Source of the DNA: Lentisphaerota bacterium
GTDB taxonomy: Bacteria > Verrucomicrobiota > Lentisphaeria > Victivallales > Victivallaceae
Reading direction: 5' to 3'
Assembly: GCA_015061605.1 (NCBI GenBank)
Contig: SUWH01000007.1
Span: 1-64,000, forward strand
DNA length: 64,000 nt
Shown: positions 7,676-17,406 of the stretch, one piece after another
How positions within the stretch are numbered: position 1 is the stretch's first letter
Layout of the letters: the number at the start of each line of letters is the position of its first letter
Notes under the pieces: generated by a model
Told to the model about the DNA's origin: nothing
Database searches by the model: none
The model's input: only the letters and a program-made list of their open reading frames with translations
Translations under genes and position numbers: made by a program

Positions 7676-9553
7676 ATGGCAGAGACCAGAGAATTCAAAA
7701 CCGAAGTTCAGCAGCTGCTGCAGCTGATGATCCATTCACTTTATTCCAACCGCGACATCTTTTTGCGCGAACTGGTGGCAAACGCCGCCGACGCCATCGA
7801 CAAAGCGCGATTTGAAAGCCTCACCGACACAACACTTGCCCGTGACTGGCAGATCCGCTTGAATATCGATAAAGAAGCGAAAACTCTGACCATCACCGAC
7901 AACGGTATCGGTATGACTTCTGATGAAGTTGCCGCCAATATCGGAACCATCGCCAAAAGCGGAACCAAAGAATTCATCAAGGCTCTGGCAGAAAAAGGCG
8001 AAACGGCAGACATGCCGGAGCTGATCGGTCAATTCGGGGTCGGATTTTATTCCGCATTCATGGTTGCTTCCAAAGTCGAACTCAACACGAAAAAAAGCGG
8101 CTCCGATGCACCGGCGGTCTGCTGGCGCAGTACCGGTGAGGGCAGCTATGAACTGGACTGCTCCGACCGCACCGAACCGGGTACGGAAATCAAACTTTTC
8201 CTCAAAGATGATGCGGAAATCTATCTGGAAGAGTGGAAAATCTCTGAAATCGTCCGCAAATATTCCGACTTCATCGCCTACCCGGTGGTCCTGCCGTCCA
8301 AAAAGGTCAATGAAGACAAAACCGAAACCGTAGAAGACCGCGTTCTCAATTCACAGAAAGCGATCTGGCTGCGCAAGCCCTCGGAGATAACCGATGATGA
8401 GTACAAGAGTTTTTACTCTCATTTATCCAACTACGGCGGGACCGAATATCTCAAAGCCATCCACATGGCGGCGGAAGGCGCAAGCGAATTCAAAGCATTG
8501 CTCTTTCTGCCCAAGCAGGCCCCTTTCAATCTGCTGATGCCCGATATTCAGAAAAAAGGTCTTCAGCTCTACATCAAACGGATGTTCATCACCGATGAAT
8601 GTAAAGAACTGCTCCCGGACTATCTGCGTTTTGCCTGCGGTGTGGTCGATTCAAGCGATCTGCCGCTGAATGTTTCCCGTGAGATCCTGCAGCAGAACCC
8701 GCTGCTGGACAAGATCCGTACCGCAGTTACTTCAAAGCTCATCTCCGAAATGAAAAAACTGCTCGAAAACAGCCGCGAGGATTATGAGAAATTCTTTACC
8801 GAATTCGGCAAAATTCTTAAAGAAGGTCTTCACACCGACCGCATCAACTGCGAAAAGATCAAAGATATCGTCCTCTATGAGTCGATGAATACCCCCGCCG
8901 GTAAATTCATCACCCTCAAAGAGTATGTTGAAGCGATGCCGGAAAGCCAGAAAGATATCTACTTTATCACCGGTGACAAACGTTCAGCCGTCGCCTCTTC
9001 CCCTGCTCTGGAATACTATCGCAGTAAAGGTTATGATGTCCTCTTTATGACCGACCCCATTGACGAATGGGTGATGCAGACAATGTTCCAGTACCTCCAA
9101 AAGAGCTTCAAGCCGGTGACCAAAGGCGACTTTGAAGACAAGGAATCAGAAGATAAAGTAAAAGCCGCCGGAGAAAAATACAGCAAACTGGTCGATTTCC
9201 TGAAAACCACTCTGGAAGATAAAGTCAGTGTCGTCCGTTTCAGCGGCCGCCTGACCGAAAGCCCCTGCTGTCTGATCGTCGACGGCAGTGCATTGCCGCC
9301 CCACATGGAACGGCTCTTTAAAGCGATGCATCAGGAAGTCCCGGTGAGCAAGCGCATTTTTGAACTCAATTGCGACCACCCGCTGATCGATGCATTCAAC
9401 ACAAAACTCGAAAACGGTGAAAATCCGGAGACGCTGAAAAAATTTGCTAATACCCTGTACAATCAGGCATTGCTTCTGGAAGGCAGTCCGCTGGACAATC
9501 CGGTAGAGTTTGCTTCAACCATCACCGAATTGCTTTCCAATGCGCTGAAGTAA
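7676..9553 (+). CDS. htpG: Molecular chaperone HtpG (Hsp90)
   Basis: A 625-aa bacterial Hsp90. The N-terminal GHKL ATPase domain shows LRELVANAADAIDKARF, DNGIGMT and GQFGVGFYSAF; the middle domain follows (RRMFI-type segment IKRMFITDEC, LPLNVSREILQQNP), then a C-terminal dimerisation domain. The length matches the family. The track ORF begins at ATG 7661, but GGAGA lies 8 nt before ATG 7676 and the conserved N-terminus (AETREFKTEVQQLL) begins there. The gene stands alone with its own likely promoter, and a bidirectional terminator follows. Confidence 0.97.
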   Translation: MAETREFKTEVQQLLQLMIHSLYSNRDIFLRELVANAADAIDKARFESLTDTTLARDWQIRLNIDKEAKTLTITDNGIGMTSDEVAANIGTIAKSGTKEFIKALAEKGETADMPELIGQFGVGFYSAFMVASKVELNTKKSGSDAPAVCWRSTGEGSYELDCSDRTEPGTEIKLFLKDDAEIYLEEWKISEIVRKYSDFIAYPVVLPSKKVNEDKTETVEDRVLNSQKAIWLRKPSEITDDEYKSFYSHLSNYGGTEYLKAIHMAAEGASEFKALLFLPKQAPFNLLMPDIQKKGLQLYIKRMFITDECKELLPDYLRFACGVVDSSDLPLNVSREILQQNPLLDKIRTAVTSKLISEMKKLLENSREDYEKFFTEFGKILKEGLHTDRINCEKIKDIVLYESMNTPAGKFITLKEYVEAMPESQKDIYFITGDKRSAVASSPALEYYRSKGYDVLFMTDPIDEWVMQTMFQYLQKSFKPVTKGDFEDKESEDKVKAAGEKYSKLVDFLKTTLEDKVSVVRFSGRLTESPCCLIVDGSALPPHMERLFKAMHQEVPVSKRIFELNCDHPLIDAFNTKLENGENPETLKKFANTLYNQALLLEGSPLDNPVEFASTITELLSNALK

Positions 9554-9595
9554 CTGCAATACGCAACGTAAATCAACGTTGACTTCAGAAAACAA

Positions 9596-9637
9596 AAAAC
9601 CCCGCACGACTTGCGCTGTGCGGGGTTTGATTTTTTG
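9596..9637. terminator. Bidirectional intrinsic terminator
   Basis: A stem of AACCCCGCAC with its complement surrounds a short loop. T-rich tracts follow on both strands (ATTTTTTG on plus, TTTTTTGTTTT on minus). It ends both htpG and the convergent membrane-protein gene. Confidence 0.85.
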
Positions 9638-9650
9638 TCAATTTGATCTA

Positions 9651-10397
9651 TCAATCAAAATTGTGTTTGGTGTAGTTGCTGCCGTCGATAAGTTCATAAC
9701 GAACATCAAAGCTCTTGAGCAGATCATCTTCGTCAGCTTTGATTTCGTAATCAGCTTTGCTCTTGTAACCGATCATACCGGCGACTTTACCGCTCTTGAA
9801 AAGATTTTTGAGCGCCTTGCCGGAAATATTGCCCTGGCTGAGCAGGAAAACGACCGGAGCATTTTTATCTCTCAACAAACGTTCACCCTTTTCGGGCAGA
9901 CCGATATCAGTAACGATGACCTGGGCATCCTTGTTCTTATCAAGCAATGCGGTAAATTCCTTGACTGTGATGACATCTTCGATGGCATCAGCATTTTCAT
10001 CATAGTTGGCAGGAAGCGGGATGCTGTCGATCACGACATCGCCGGAGCCGTAAGCTGCCTTGAAGGCTTCGACCTGTTTCTCCACCTGTGCCTTGTGAAC
10101 TTCCTCTTTATCCCAGCCGGGATTGGCAACAAACAAAACTTTGGCTCCGGGCTTCACCGCGTTAAGACATTTACCGGCACGGGCACTGCGGGAATAAAGG
10201 AAAAGCTGCTCATTTTCAATTTCACTCTGAACATTACCGCCCATCTGATCATAAAGAGCCATGCCAAGACCGCTGAACATAACCAATGCAAAAATAACTG
10301 CAACCGACTGCATCGCCGGATTGACCCGCTGTTTTTTGGCACAAACGATCAAACCGACCAAACCGAACACCATTACTGCAATACCAACGTAATACAA
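9651..10397 (-). CDS. Unknown membrane-anchored protein, TTG start
   Basis: A 248-aa protein with two predicted membrane helices near the N-terminus (about residues 3-19 and 31-49), then a soluble region of about 190 residues. The soluble region alternates beta and alpha elements (KVLFVANPGW, QVIVTDIGLP, APVVFLLSQG, VAGMIGYKS), suggesting a Rossmann-like or periplasmic-binding-like fold. No family could be named. The start codon is TTG, supported by a strong GGGAGG 6 nt upstream. It appears to be a single-gene unit. The function is unknown. Confidence 0.65.
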   Translation of the reverse strand: MYYVGIAVMVFGLVGLIVCAKKQRVNPAMQSVAVIFALVMFSGLGMALYDQMGGNVQSEIENEQLFLYSRSARAGKCLNAVKPGAKVLFVANPGWDKEEVHKAQVEKQVEAFKAAYGSGDVVIDSIPLPANYDENADAIEDVITVKEFTALLDKNKDAQVIVTDIGLPEKGERLLRDKNAPVVFLLSQGNISGKALKNLFKSGKVAGMIGYKSKADYEIKADEDDLLKSFDVRYELIDGSNYTKHNFD

Positions 10398-10527
10398 AAT
10401 ATACCTCCCTCACTTGATAAGTTACTTTTTGTACGTTGCTTCCACAATTGACATTGTGAAAATTTACTGAACAGCCATATTATAATGCACAAATATGCAA
10501 ATGTCAAACCAAATACAAAAAAAAATC

Positions 10528-10573
10528 AAAAAAAATCAGGGAGTCTGCAAATTTTCGCTCACAAACTCCCTGA
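10528..10573 (-). terminator. Terminator of the 2-oxoacid dehydrogenase operon
   Basis: On the minus strand the inverted repeat TCAGGGAGT / ACTCCCTGA is followed by a long T-run. It lies 14 bp past the stop of the last gene of the operon. Confidence 0.85.
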
Positions 10574-10587
10574 CTTGTCAAACAATA

Positions 10588-11841
10588 TTACTTGAAGTAT
10601 TCAAGCAAAGCCTGTTCAGCTTCGGTACTCCAGAGCATATTGCTCTTTTCGACGATCTTCGCCAATTTGGCGAAAAGCGGATCGCTCTTGCCGAGTTCGG
10701 CAAAATCAGCGATCGCGGTCAACGGCATATTGATACCGGTGTAGATCAGCTTTTTGCCGCCCTTGATATTGGGCAGATTGAGCGTGGTCGGGATAACCGC
10801 ATCGATACCGCCGACATGGGTGACCATACCGGCAGGATTGATCTTGCCCGCCGCCATCAGTTCGAGGGCTTCGCGCATATCATCGGTGTTGCCGCCGGAG
10901 GTACCGACGATGTGAGTCGAAGCATAGTGGACGTTGTAGAAGTTGAATTCCGCGCGGAACTGGGGATCCAGGGGACCTGCGAAGAAGTTCAAACATCCGT
11001 CACGACCGAGAATACGGTCGCCCTGTTCCACCACCGGACGCACCGGGGCAAAGCACATCACATCATCATAACCGGTGTTGCCGGAGAGAGCCATGAGTTT
11101 TTCCACAGCATCCGGGCATCCGGTATTGAGGTAAACCAGTTCAACACCGTTGGCTTTGGCATCTTTCACAGTGTAGAGAGTCGCGGCGCGGCTCAAACGG
11201 GCATCATCAATATCGGTGACAACCAGCAGAGAGGGACGGCGCGGACCGTGGATGGCGTAATCGACAGCACCCAGTCCCATGGGCCCGACACCGGCGAGGA
11301 TAGCCATTTTACCGCCTTCGACGATACCCATTTTGTGTTCATAGCAGCCGTTGGTGGTGTGATACTGGGCATGGAAAGCGCCGATCACACAGGAAACGGG
11401 TTCGGCAAGTGAACCGTGGAAGAATGCTTCTCCTTTGTAGGCGAGCAAGCTGCCGGTTTCCATGACTTCGGAAGGAATGACGATGTAGGTTGCATCTCCG
11501 CCGATGTACTTGTAGGAATATCCGGGAGCCGCCAGCGAACCTTTGTAGTTGATCGCCGGCTGAATGGCAAAGCGGTCGCCCGCTTTGAACTCATTCTGCC
11601 ACTTGGCACCGACTTCGACGATTTCGCCGCAGAACTCATGTCCGACGATGATGGGGTTATCCGCAACATCGTTGGGGACGCGCTTGTGGGCTGCGCCCTG
11701 CTCTGCCGCTTTAAAAGTGGACATACAGATGCTGTCACTGACAATGCGGGCGAGGATCTCGTTTTCGGTGATCTCCGGCAGATCGAAAGTTTCGAGCCGG
11801 AGATCTTCTTTGCCGTAAAGTCTTACTGCAGTAGTTTTCAT
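10588..11841 (-). CDS. Zinc-binding medium-chain dehydrogenase, L-sorbose-1-phosphate reductase-like
   Basis: A 417-aa medium-chain dehydrogenase/reductase. The N-terminal GroES-like domain shows a CMSTFKA segment and VGHEFCGEIVEVG; the Rossmann domain has a glycine-rich GVGPMGLGAVDYA near residue 195. Its length and the C-terminal extension after GKKLIYTG resemble the SorE (L-sorbose-1-phosphate reductase) branch, so a sugar- or polyol-phosphate substrate is likely but not proven. It is the last gene of a five-gene operon, starting 4 bp after the E1 stop. The context with a DeoR regulator supports a carbohydrate role. Confidence 0.75.
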   Translation of the reverse strand: MKTTAVRLYGKEDLRLETFDLPEITENEILARIVSDSICMSTFKAAEQGAAHKRVPNDVADNPIIVGHEFCGEIVEVGAKWQNEFKAGDRFAIQPAINYKGSLAAPGYSYKYIGGDATYIVIPSEVMETGSLLAYKGEAFFHGSLAEPVSCVIGAFHAQYHTTNGCYEHKMGIVEGGKMAILAGVGPMGLGAVDYAIHGPRRPSLLVVTDIDDARLSRAATLYTVKDAKANGVELVYLNTGCPDAVEKLMALSGNTGYDDVMCFAPVRPVVEQGDRILGRDGCLNFFAGPLDPQFRAEFNFYNVHYASTHIVGTSGGNTDDMREALELMAAGKINPAGMVTHVGGIDAVIPTTLNLPNIKGGKKLIYTGINMPLTAIADFAELGKSDPLFAKLAKIVEKSNMLWSTEAEQALLEYFK

Positions 11842-11845
11842 TGAG

Positions 11846-14317
11846 TTAGATTCCCAATTTGGCGCGGCGGATTTTTTCGACGCGGGTGAAGTTCATCTCG
11901 GAGGTGTAGCCCGGAAGCGGCAGAACCGCTTCGTTGACAGCATCGAGGATCCAGGAGGCCTGCGGATAGTAGAACTGTTCGAGTTCCGGGCAGGGGGAGA
12001 TGCTGTTCGGGGCACCGACGACGACCGGAGGCGCATCCAGATAGTCGAACGCCAGACGGGTGACATTGGCAGCGACGTCATTGAGGAAGCTGCCGCGTTC
12101 GCAGGCGTCGGAAATCAGGATCAGACGGCCGGTCTTTTTGACCGATTCGATAAGCTTGTCGTAGTTGAAAGGAACCAGACTGCGGGCATCGATGATTTCG
12201 GCTTCGACACCATACTTTTCGCTCATTTCTTTGGCGGCTTTCATCGCCGGATACAAGGTGGCACCGATGGAAAGGATGGTGAGATCGGAACCGGCACGTT
12301 TGACATCGGGTTCGCCGATGGGGATCTCATAGTATTCAGTCGGGACGCCGCCTTCGTGGAACTGTTCGCTGGTGTCGTACAGTTTCTGGCTTTCAAAGAA
12401 GATGACCGGGTCGGTACCGCTCAACGCGGCATTCATCAAACCTTTGGCATCGTACGGAGTGGCGGGGAAGCAGACCTTCAAGCCGGGGATGTGGGCGCAC
12501 AAGCTGGTCCAGTCCTGAGCGTGCTGGGCACCGTATTTTGCACCGACGGAAACGCGGAGGACGACCGGCATTTTGAGCACGCCGGCGGACATCGCCTGCC
12601 ATTTGGCGAGCTGGTTGAACACTTCGTCACCGGCGCAGCCGAGGAAGTCGCAGTACATCAGTTCCGGAATGGCACGGCCGCCGCAGAGAGCGTAACCGCA
12701 AGCCGCCGCAACGATGGCGCTTTCGGAAATCGGAGCGTTGAAGAAGCGGTGGTAGGGGATAGCTTCGGTCAAACCGCGGTAGACACCGTAGGCACCGCCC
12801 CAGTCACGGTTGTCTTCACCGAAAGCGATCAAAGTCGGGTCGGTGTAGAACTTGTTGATGATCGCTTCAAAGAGCGCGTCGCGCATATTGTAGGCGACCA
12901 GCTTGGAAACTTCCTTACCGTTTTCATCAAAACCGAAACGTTTTTTGGTCATGATCTTTTTGAGGTTGGAGTTTTCTTCCAGCGGCATGGTGACATCGGG
13001 TTTGCGGTCATCGAACTTTTCGACGTGTTCGTTGGACAGCATATATTTGCGCATGGCATCGGGTTCGCGGGCGGGGTCGATGCGCGGAGATATCTGCTCG
13101 TCGATCGCCAGTTTCATGATGCGGGTGATGCGTTCCTTGATGTCGGCGTTGAATTCATCGAACGCAGCATCTTTTTCGATCTTGCCCTTGACCAGTTTGG
13201 CGCGGAAGGCGGCGATGGAATCCTGTTCTCTCCAGGCTTCGATCTCTTCCTGGGTACGGTAGCTGCTGCTGTCGGTGGCACTGTGACCGACGTAGCGGTA
13301 GGTGACAGTTTCGAGGAAGACCGGGCCCTGATTGTTGAGCAGGATCTCGCGTTTGCGTTTGAACGCATCGATGACAGCAAGCGGATCGTAACCGTCGATA
13401 CGTTCAGCGTGGAGAGCATCCGGACGGACACCGGAACCGATACGGGCGGCGATGTCGTAGGCCATGGTTTCGCCGCGGGTCTGACCGCCCATGCCGTAAC
13501 CGTTGTTGATGCAGTGGAAGAGAACCGGCAGACCGCCCTGGAACTCTTTGTCCCAGAGTTTGAAGTACTGGTCCATACTGGCGAAGTTCAACGCTTCCCA
13601 AACCGGGCCGCGCGCCATGGCACCGTCACCGCAGTTGCAGACGACCATACCGGGTTTGCGGTTGACCTTTTTGTAGAGGGCGGCACCGGCAGAGATACCG
13701 GCAGAACCGCCGACAATGGCGTTGTTGGGATAGATACCGAAGGGCAGGAAGAAGACGTGCATGGAGTTACCCAGACCGCGGGTGAAACCGTTGGCACGGC
13801 CGAAGAGTTCCGCCATGAAGCCGTAGAGCAGATAGTCCAGAGCGAGGTCGCGGACATTGCCGGATTTGTTGTATTTTTCAACGACACGGAGCAGATCGCC
13901 GCCGAAGAAGGTTTCCATGATCTCCATGAGTTCTTTTTCGGGGAGGTTGCGGATAGCGTTGAAACCTTTGGCAAGCACTTCACCGTGGCTGCGGTGGGAA
14001 CCGAAGATCATATCGTCTTTGGTGAGGTTGTAAGCCATACCGACCGCCTGGGCTTCTTCACCGGTGTAGAGGTGAGCCGGACCGGTGTAGAGGTAGTCGA
14101 TGCCGTTGTAGTGCTTCTGGGTACGGACCTGGAAGAGCATGGTTTCAAATTCGCGGATGAACTGCATATCTTTGTAGATACCCAGGAAATCTTCTTTGCT
14201 GTAAAGTTTCTTTTCTTCCGCGAAAGATTTTTTGTACTGGTTGAGCGGAATGGTTCCCAATTCAACTGAACCGGGTTTACGGATTTCCGCCGGGTCGATA
14301 AATTGACATTTCGGCAT
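11846..14317 (-). CDS. 2-oxoacid dehydrogenase E1, fused alpha and beta subunits
   Basis: An 823-aa protein that joins both E1 subunits. Residues 1 to about 430 are the alpha part, with the thiamine-diphosphate motif GDGAMARGPVWEALNFA ending in NNGYGMGG (about 230-277). Residues from about 455 are the beta part (LIAFGEDNRDWGGAYGVYRG, then the C-terminal transketolase-like domain). E1 decarboxylates a 2-oxoacid and passes the acyl group to lipoyl-E2. Pyruvate, acetoin or a branched substrate cannot be separated from sequence alone. It lies between lpdA and the dehydrogenase gene in one operon. The ribosome binding site is AAAGGAAA. The 637-aa ORF on the opposite strand is a shadow. Confidence 0.88.
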   Translation of the reverse strand: MPKCQFIDPAEIRKPGSVELGTIPLNQYKKSFAEEKKLYSKEDFLGIYKDMQFIREFETMLFQVRTQKHYNGIDYLYTGPAHLYTGEEAQAVGMAYNLTKDDMIFGSHRSHGEVLAKGFNAIRNLPEKELMEIMETFFGGDLLRVVEKYNKSGNVRDLALDYLLYGFMAELFGRANGFTRGLGNSMHVFFLPFGIYPNNAIVGGSAGISAGAALYKKVNRKPGMVVCNCGDGAMARGPVWEALNFASMDQYFKLWDKEFQGGLPVLFHCINNGYGMGGQTRGETMAYDIAARIGSGVRPDALHAERIDGYDPLAVIDAFKRKREILLNNQGPVFLETVTYRYVGHSATDSSSYRTQEEIEAWREQDSIAAFRAKLVKGKIEKDAAFDEFNADIKERITRIMKLAIDEQISPRIDPAREPDAMRKYMLSNEHVEKFDDRKPDVTMPLEENSNLKKIMTKKRFGFDENGKEVSKLVAYNMRDALFEAIINKFYTDPTLIAFGEDNRDWGGAYGVYRGLTEAIPYHRFFNAPISESAIVAAACGYALCGGRAIPELMYCDFLGCAGDEVFNQLAKWQAMSAGVLKMPVVLRVSVGAKYGAQHAQDWTSLCAHIPGLKVCFPATPYDAKGLMNAALSGTDPVIFFESQKLYDTSEQFHEGGVPTEYYEIPIGEPDVKRAGSDLTILSIGATLYPAMKAAKEMSEKYGVEAEIIDARSLVPFNYDKLIESVKKTGRLILISDACERGSFLNDVAANVTRLAFDYLDAPPVVVGAPNSISPCPELEQFYYPQASWILDAVNEAVLPLPGYTSEMNFTRVEKIRRAKLGI

Positions 14318-14350
14318 TTTTCTTTTCCTTTATATTATTGTTAGGTTGAA

Positions 14351-15721
14351 TTACTTTACTTGTTCAAGGATGGCATCGCGGAAGACTTCACCGACGGTCG
14401 GGTGCGGGAAGACCACTTTGGCGATTTCAGCGCAGGTGAGTTTGCGGGTGATCGCCATAGCCAGACCGAAGATCATTTCACTGCCGGGGTTGCCGATGAT
14501 TCCGGCACCGATAACGATGTCGTCAGCATCGAGGATGAGTTTGACGAAACCGTTGCCGCCTTCGTTTTCGGCGATGTAGCGGCCGCTGAACATCAACGGC
14601 ATCTTGACCACGCGGAACTTCAAGCCCTTCTGGGCGGCAGTTTCTTCAGTTTCACCGACGCTGGAGATTTCCGGGTTGGTGTAGATGACAGCGGGGATGG
14701 CGCTGTAATCCATGCGGTCATTTTCACCGGCGATAACGTTGACGGCGACTTCGCCTTCGCGGTAAGCAGTGTGGGCGAGCATGGATTTGCCGTTGGCATC
14801 ACCGATGGCATAAACATCGGAAACGTTGGTTTTCATCTGTTCGTCAGTCTGGACGGCACCGCGTTCCATATAGAGGCCGATGTTTTCATAGCCCATGTTG
14901 GCGGTGTTGGCGCGGCGGCCGATGGCGACGAGGATCTTGTCAGCGGCGATGGTGGATTTGCCGTCGGCATTTTCGATTTCCAGAGAAGCACCTTTGACGG
15001 CGACAGCTTTGGTTTTGAGCATGAATTTCACACCGCGTTTTTCATAGATGCCGCGGAGCATTTCGGACATTTCCTTGTCGGTGGGGCCGCCGATGCGATC
15101 CATCATTTCGACCACGATGACTTCGGTACCGATGCTGTTGAAGTAGGAAGCCATTTCCAGACCGATGACACCGCCGCCGAGAACGATCAGCTTTTTGGGA
15201 GCTTCGGTCAGAGCGAGGATCTCACGGTTGGTGAGAGCGTCGCCGGAAGCGACCGCTTCTTTCAAACCGGGGATCGGCGGAACAGCCGCAACTGAACCGG
15301 AAGCGATGATAAGTTTTTTACCGACATATTTTTCGCCGTTGGCTTCGACAGTGATACCGTTGGCATCCTTGCCGACGACGGTAGCCTGCGCCTTGACGAC
15401 GTTGACTTTGGCACTCTTCATCTGCATACCGACACCGGAAACCAGCATTTTCACCACTTTGTCCTTGCGGGCGACCACTTTGGCGTGGTCGATCTTCGCA
15501 CCGGTGGTGGTGACACCGTAGTGGTCACCGCCGCCATTGGCGTAATCGAAGATCTTGGCGGAATAGAGCAGAGTTTTGGTCGGTACGCAGCCTTCATTGA
15601 GGCAGACACCGCCCAGTGAGCGTCCTTCAAAAAGACAGACGCTCATACCTTTGTGACCGGCGCGTTCAGCGGCGCGGTAACCGCCGGGGCCGCCGCCGAT
15701 GACGAGAACATCATAAATCAT
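14351..15721 (-). CDS. lpdA: Dihydrolipoyl dehydrogenase (E3)
   Basis: A 456-aa flavoprotein that reoxidises dihydrolipoyl groups of the adjacent E2 using NAD. Visible features are the FAD motif GGGPGGYRAAERAG, the redox-active disulfide GGVCLNEGCVPTKT (Cys40, Cys45), the NAD-binding GGGVIGLEMASYF, and the second FAD motif YAIGDANGKSMLAH. The C-terminal interface contains HPTVGEVFRDA with the catalytic His-Glu. Its placement between E2 and E1 makes it the dedicated E3 of this complex. GGAGA lies before the start. Confidence 0.95.
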   Translation of the reverse strand: MIYDVLVIGGGPGGYRAAERAGHKGMSVCLFEGRSLGGVCLNEGCVPTKTLLYSAKIFDYANGGGDHYGVTTTGAKIDHAKVVARKDKVVKMLVSGVGMQMKSAKVNVVKAQATVVGKDANGITVEANGEKYVGKKLIIASGSVAAVPPIPGLKEAVASGDALTNREILALTEAPKKLIVLGGGVIGLEMASYFNSIGTEVIVVEMMDRIGGPTDKEMSEMLRGIYEKRGVKFMLKTKAVAVKGASLEIENADGKSTIAADKILVAIGRRANTANMGYENIGLYMERGAVQTDEQMKTNVSDVYAIGDANGKSMLAHTAYREGEVAVNVIAGENDRMDYSAIPAVIYTNPEISSVGETEETAAQKGLKFRVVKMPLMFSGRYIAENEGGNGFVKLILDADDIVIGAGIIGNPGSEMIFGLAMAITRKLTCAEIAKVVFPHPTVGEVFRDAILEQVK

Positions 15722-15739
15722 AATCGTAATCTCCTGAAA

Positions 15740-17362
15740 TTACATTGCAAGGATCAAATTGAATTTTTCCAGCTTGTCCGCAACCGCCTTGAGGAACTTG
15801 GCGGCGGGGGCACCGTCAACCACGCGGTGGTCGAAGGTCAGAGAAAGTCCCATCGCCTGATAGTATTCGATGGAACCGTCGGCTTTCTGACGGGGACGCA
15901 AAGTGGTTCCGCAGACGCCGAGAATGGCGGTCTGGGGCGGGTTGATGATCGGCGTGAAGCTTTCGATACCGAGGTTGCCGAGGTTGGTGACGGTGAAGCT
16001 GCCGCCCTGCATCTTGTCTCCGCCGAGACTTCCGTCTTTAGCGGCGGCGGCGTAGGCCTTGACCGTTTCGGAAATAGCTTTAACGGAAAGGGTGTCGGCA
16101 TCGCGGATCACCGGAACGACCAGACCGCGCGGAGTGTCGATGGCGACACCGAGCTGGGCATGGGTGAAGCGGCGCATGGTATCGCCGATGAAGTTGGCGT
16201 TGATATCGGGGAATTCAACCAGAGTTTTGGCGACGGCGAAAAGGACGAGGTCGTTGATGGTGACTTTGTCCAGACCGAGATCTTCGGCACCTTTCATCTG
16301 CTTGCGCATGGCAAGGATGGCGGTGGCATCGAAGGTGCGGTTCAAGGTAAGCTGTGCCATATCGGAGAGAGACTTATGCATATTGTCGGCGATGACTTTA
16401 CGCATACGGGTGATCTTTTCTTCGGTGTAAGCTGCCGGAGCGGCGGCGGGAGCAGCGGGAGCGGCTTTGACTTCAGCAGCGGGAGCGGCGGCAACGGCGG
16501 CGACCGGGGCGGCGGCAACAGCACCGGTGGCTTTCAAAGTCTTGACATCGCGTTCAATGATGCGGTTTTCCGGACCGGTGGGAATGGCTTTGGAAATATC
16601 CAGACCGAGTTCAGCAGCCAATTTTTTAGCGCGGGGTGAAGCGAGAACTTCAGCACCGGAAACTGCCGGAGCGGCAGCGGCAACTGCGGCGACCGGGACG
16701 GCAGCAGCAACAGGAGCTTCAGCAGCCGGAGCAGCAGCGGCAGGGGCGGCACCGGGGACGGTAAAGATGGCACCGGGCTTACCGATGACGGCTACCGGAG
16801 CACCGACAGCGACCTCTTCGCCGGGGGCGACGAGGATCTTCAAAATAGTGCCTTCGTACTTGGAAAGCTCTTCAAAGCTGGATTTACCGGTTTCAAGTGA
16901 GAAGATCGGCTGTTCCATTTTAACCGCATCACCTTCTTTGACCAGCCAGGCGGAAAGCAGTGCGCTCTCTTCGGAGACACCCATCTGCGGCATCAGAATG
17001 AAGTTGACATCTTTATTGTCGCAAGCAGCGGCAGCCGGAGCAGCGGCAACGGGAGCTTCAGCGGCGGCAGGGGCAGCAGCCGGAGCTTCGGCGGTGGCGG
17101 CACCGGGAACATCAAATTTTTCACCGGCTTCACCGATAACGGCGACCGGGGCACCGACGGCGACTTCGTTACCGGCTTCAACGAGTATCTTCAGCACGGT
17201 ACCGGAGTACTTGGAAAGTTCCTGGAAGCTGGATTTACCGGTTTCCAGATCGAACAGCGGTTGTTCCTCTTTGATCACATCGCCTTCTTTGACCAGCCAG
17301 TTGGCAAGAAGTGCGCTCTCTTCGGAGACGCCCATCTGGGGCATCAGAATGAAGTTTGCCAT
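15740..17362 (-). CDS. Dihydrolipoamide acyltransferase (E2) with two lipoyl domains
   Basis: A 540-aa E2 core protein. Two almost identical lipoyl domains (about residues 2-80 and 118-198) each contain ETGKSSF, with Lys43 and Lys160 as the predicted lipoylation sites; the usual family form is ETDKA. Ala/Pro-rich linkers follow, then a peripheral-subunit-binding domain (about 238-275, ASPRAKKLAAELGLD) and the catalytic domain ending in DHRVVDGAPAAKF, where His and Asp form the acyltransferase site. The near identity of the lipoyl domains suggests recent internal duplication. AAGGAG precedes the start. It forms an operon with lpdA and E1. Confidence 0.93.
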   Translation of the reverse strand: MANFILMPQMGVSEESALLANWLVKEGDVIKEEQPLFDLETGKSSFQELSKYSGTVLKILVEAGNEVAVGAPVAVIGEAGEKFDVPGAATAEAPAAAPAAAEAPVAAAPAAAACDNKDVNFILMPQMGVSEESALLSAWLVKEGDAVKMEQPIFSLETGKSSFEELSKYEGTILKILVAPGEEVAVGAPVAVIGKPGAIFTVPGAAPAAAAPAAEAPVAAAVPVAAVAAAAPAVSGAEVLASPRAKKLAAELGLDISKAIPTGPENRIIERDVKTLKATGAVAAAPVAAVAAAPAAEVKAAPAAPAAAPAAYTEEKITRMRKVIADNMHKSLSDMAQLTLNRTFDATAILAMRKQMKGAEDLGLDKVTINDLVLFAVAKTLVEFPDINANFIGDTMRRFTHAQLGVAIDTPRGLVVPVIRDADTLSVKAISETVKAYAAAAKDGSLGGDKMQGGSFTVTNLGNLGIESFTPIINPPQTAILGVCGTTLRPRQKADGSIEYYQAMGLSLTFDHRVVDGAPAAKFLKAVADKLEKFNLILAM

Positions 17363-17406
17363 TTTTTTACTCCTTAAGTTTAAAGATTTATGAAAAAATT
17401 TTCTGT

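Noticed and set aside
12356-14269. 637-aa plus-strand ORF
   Set aside because: It is antisense to the E1 gene, which has all family motifs; the long open frame is a codon-usage shadow.
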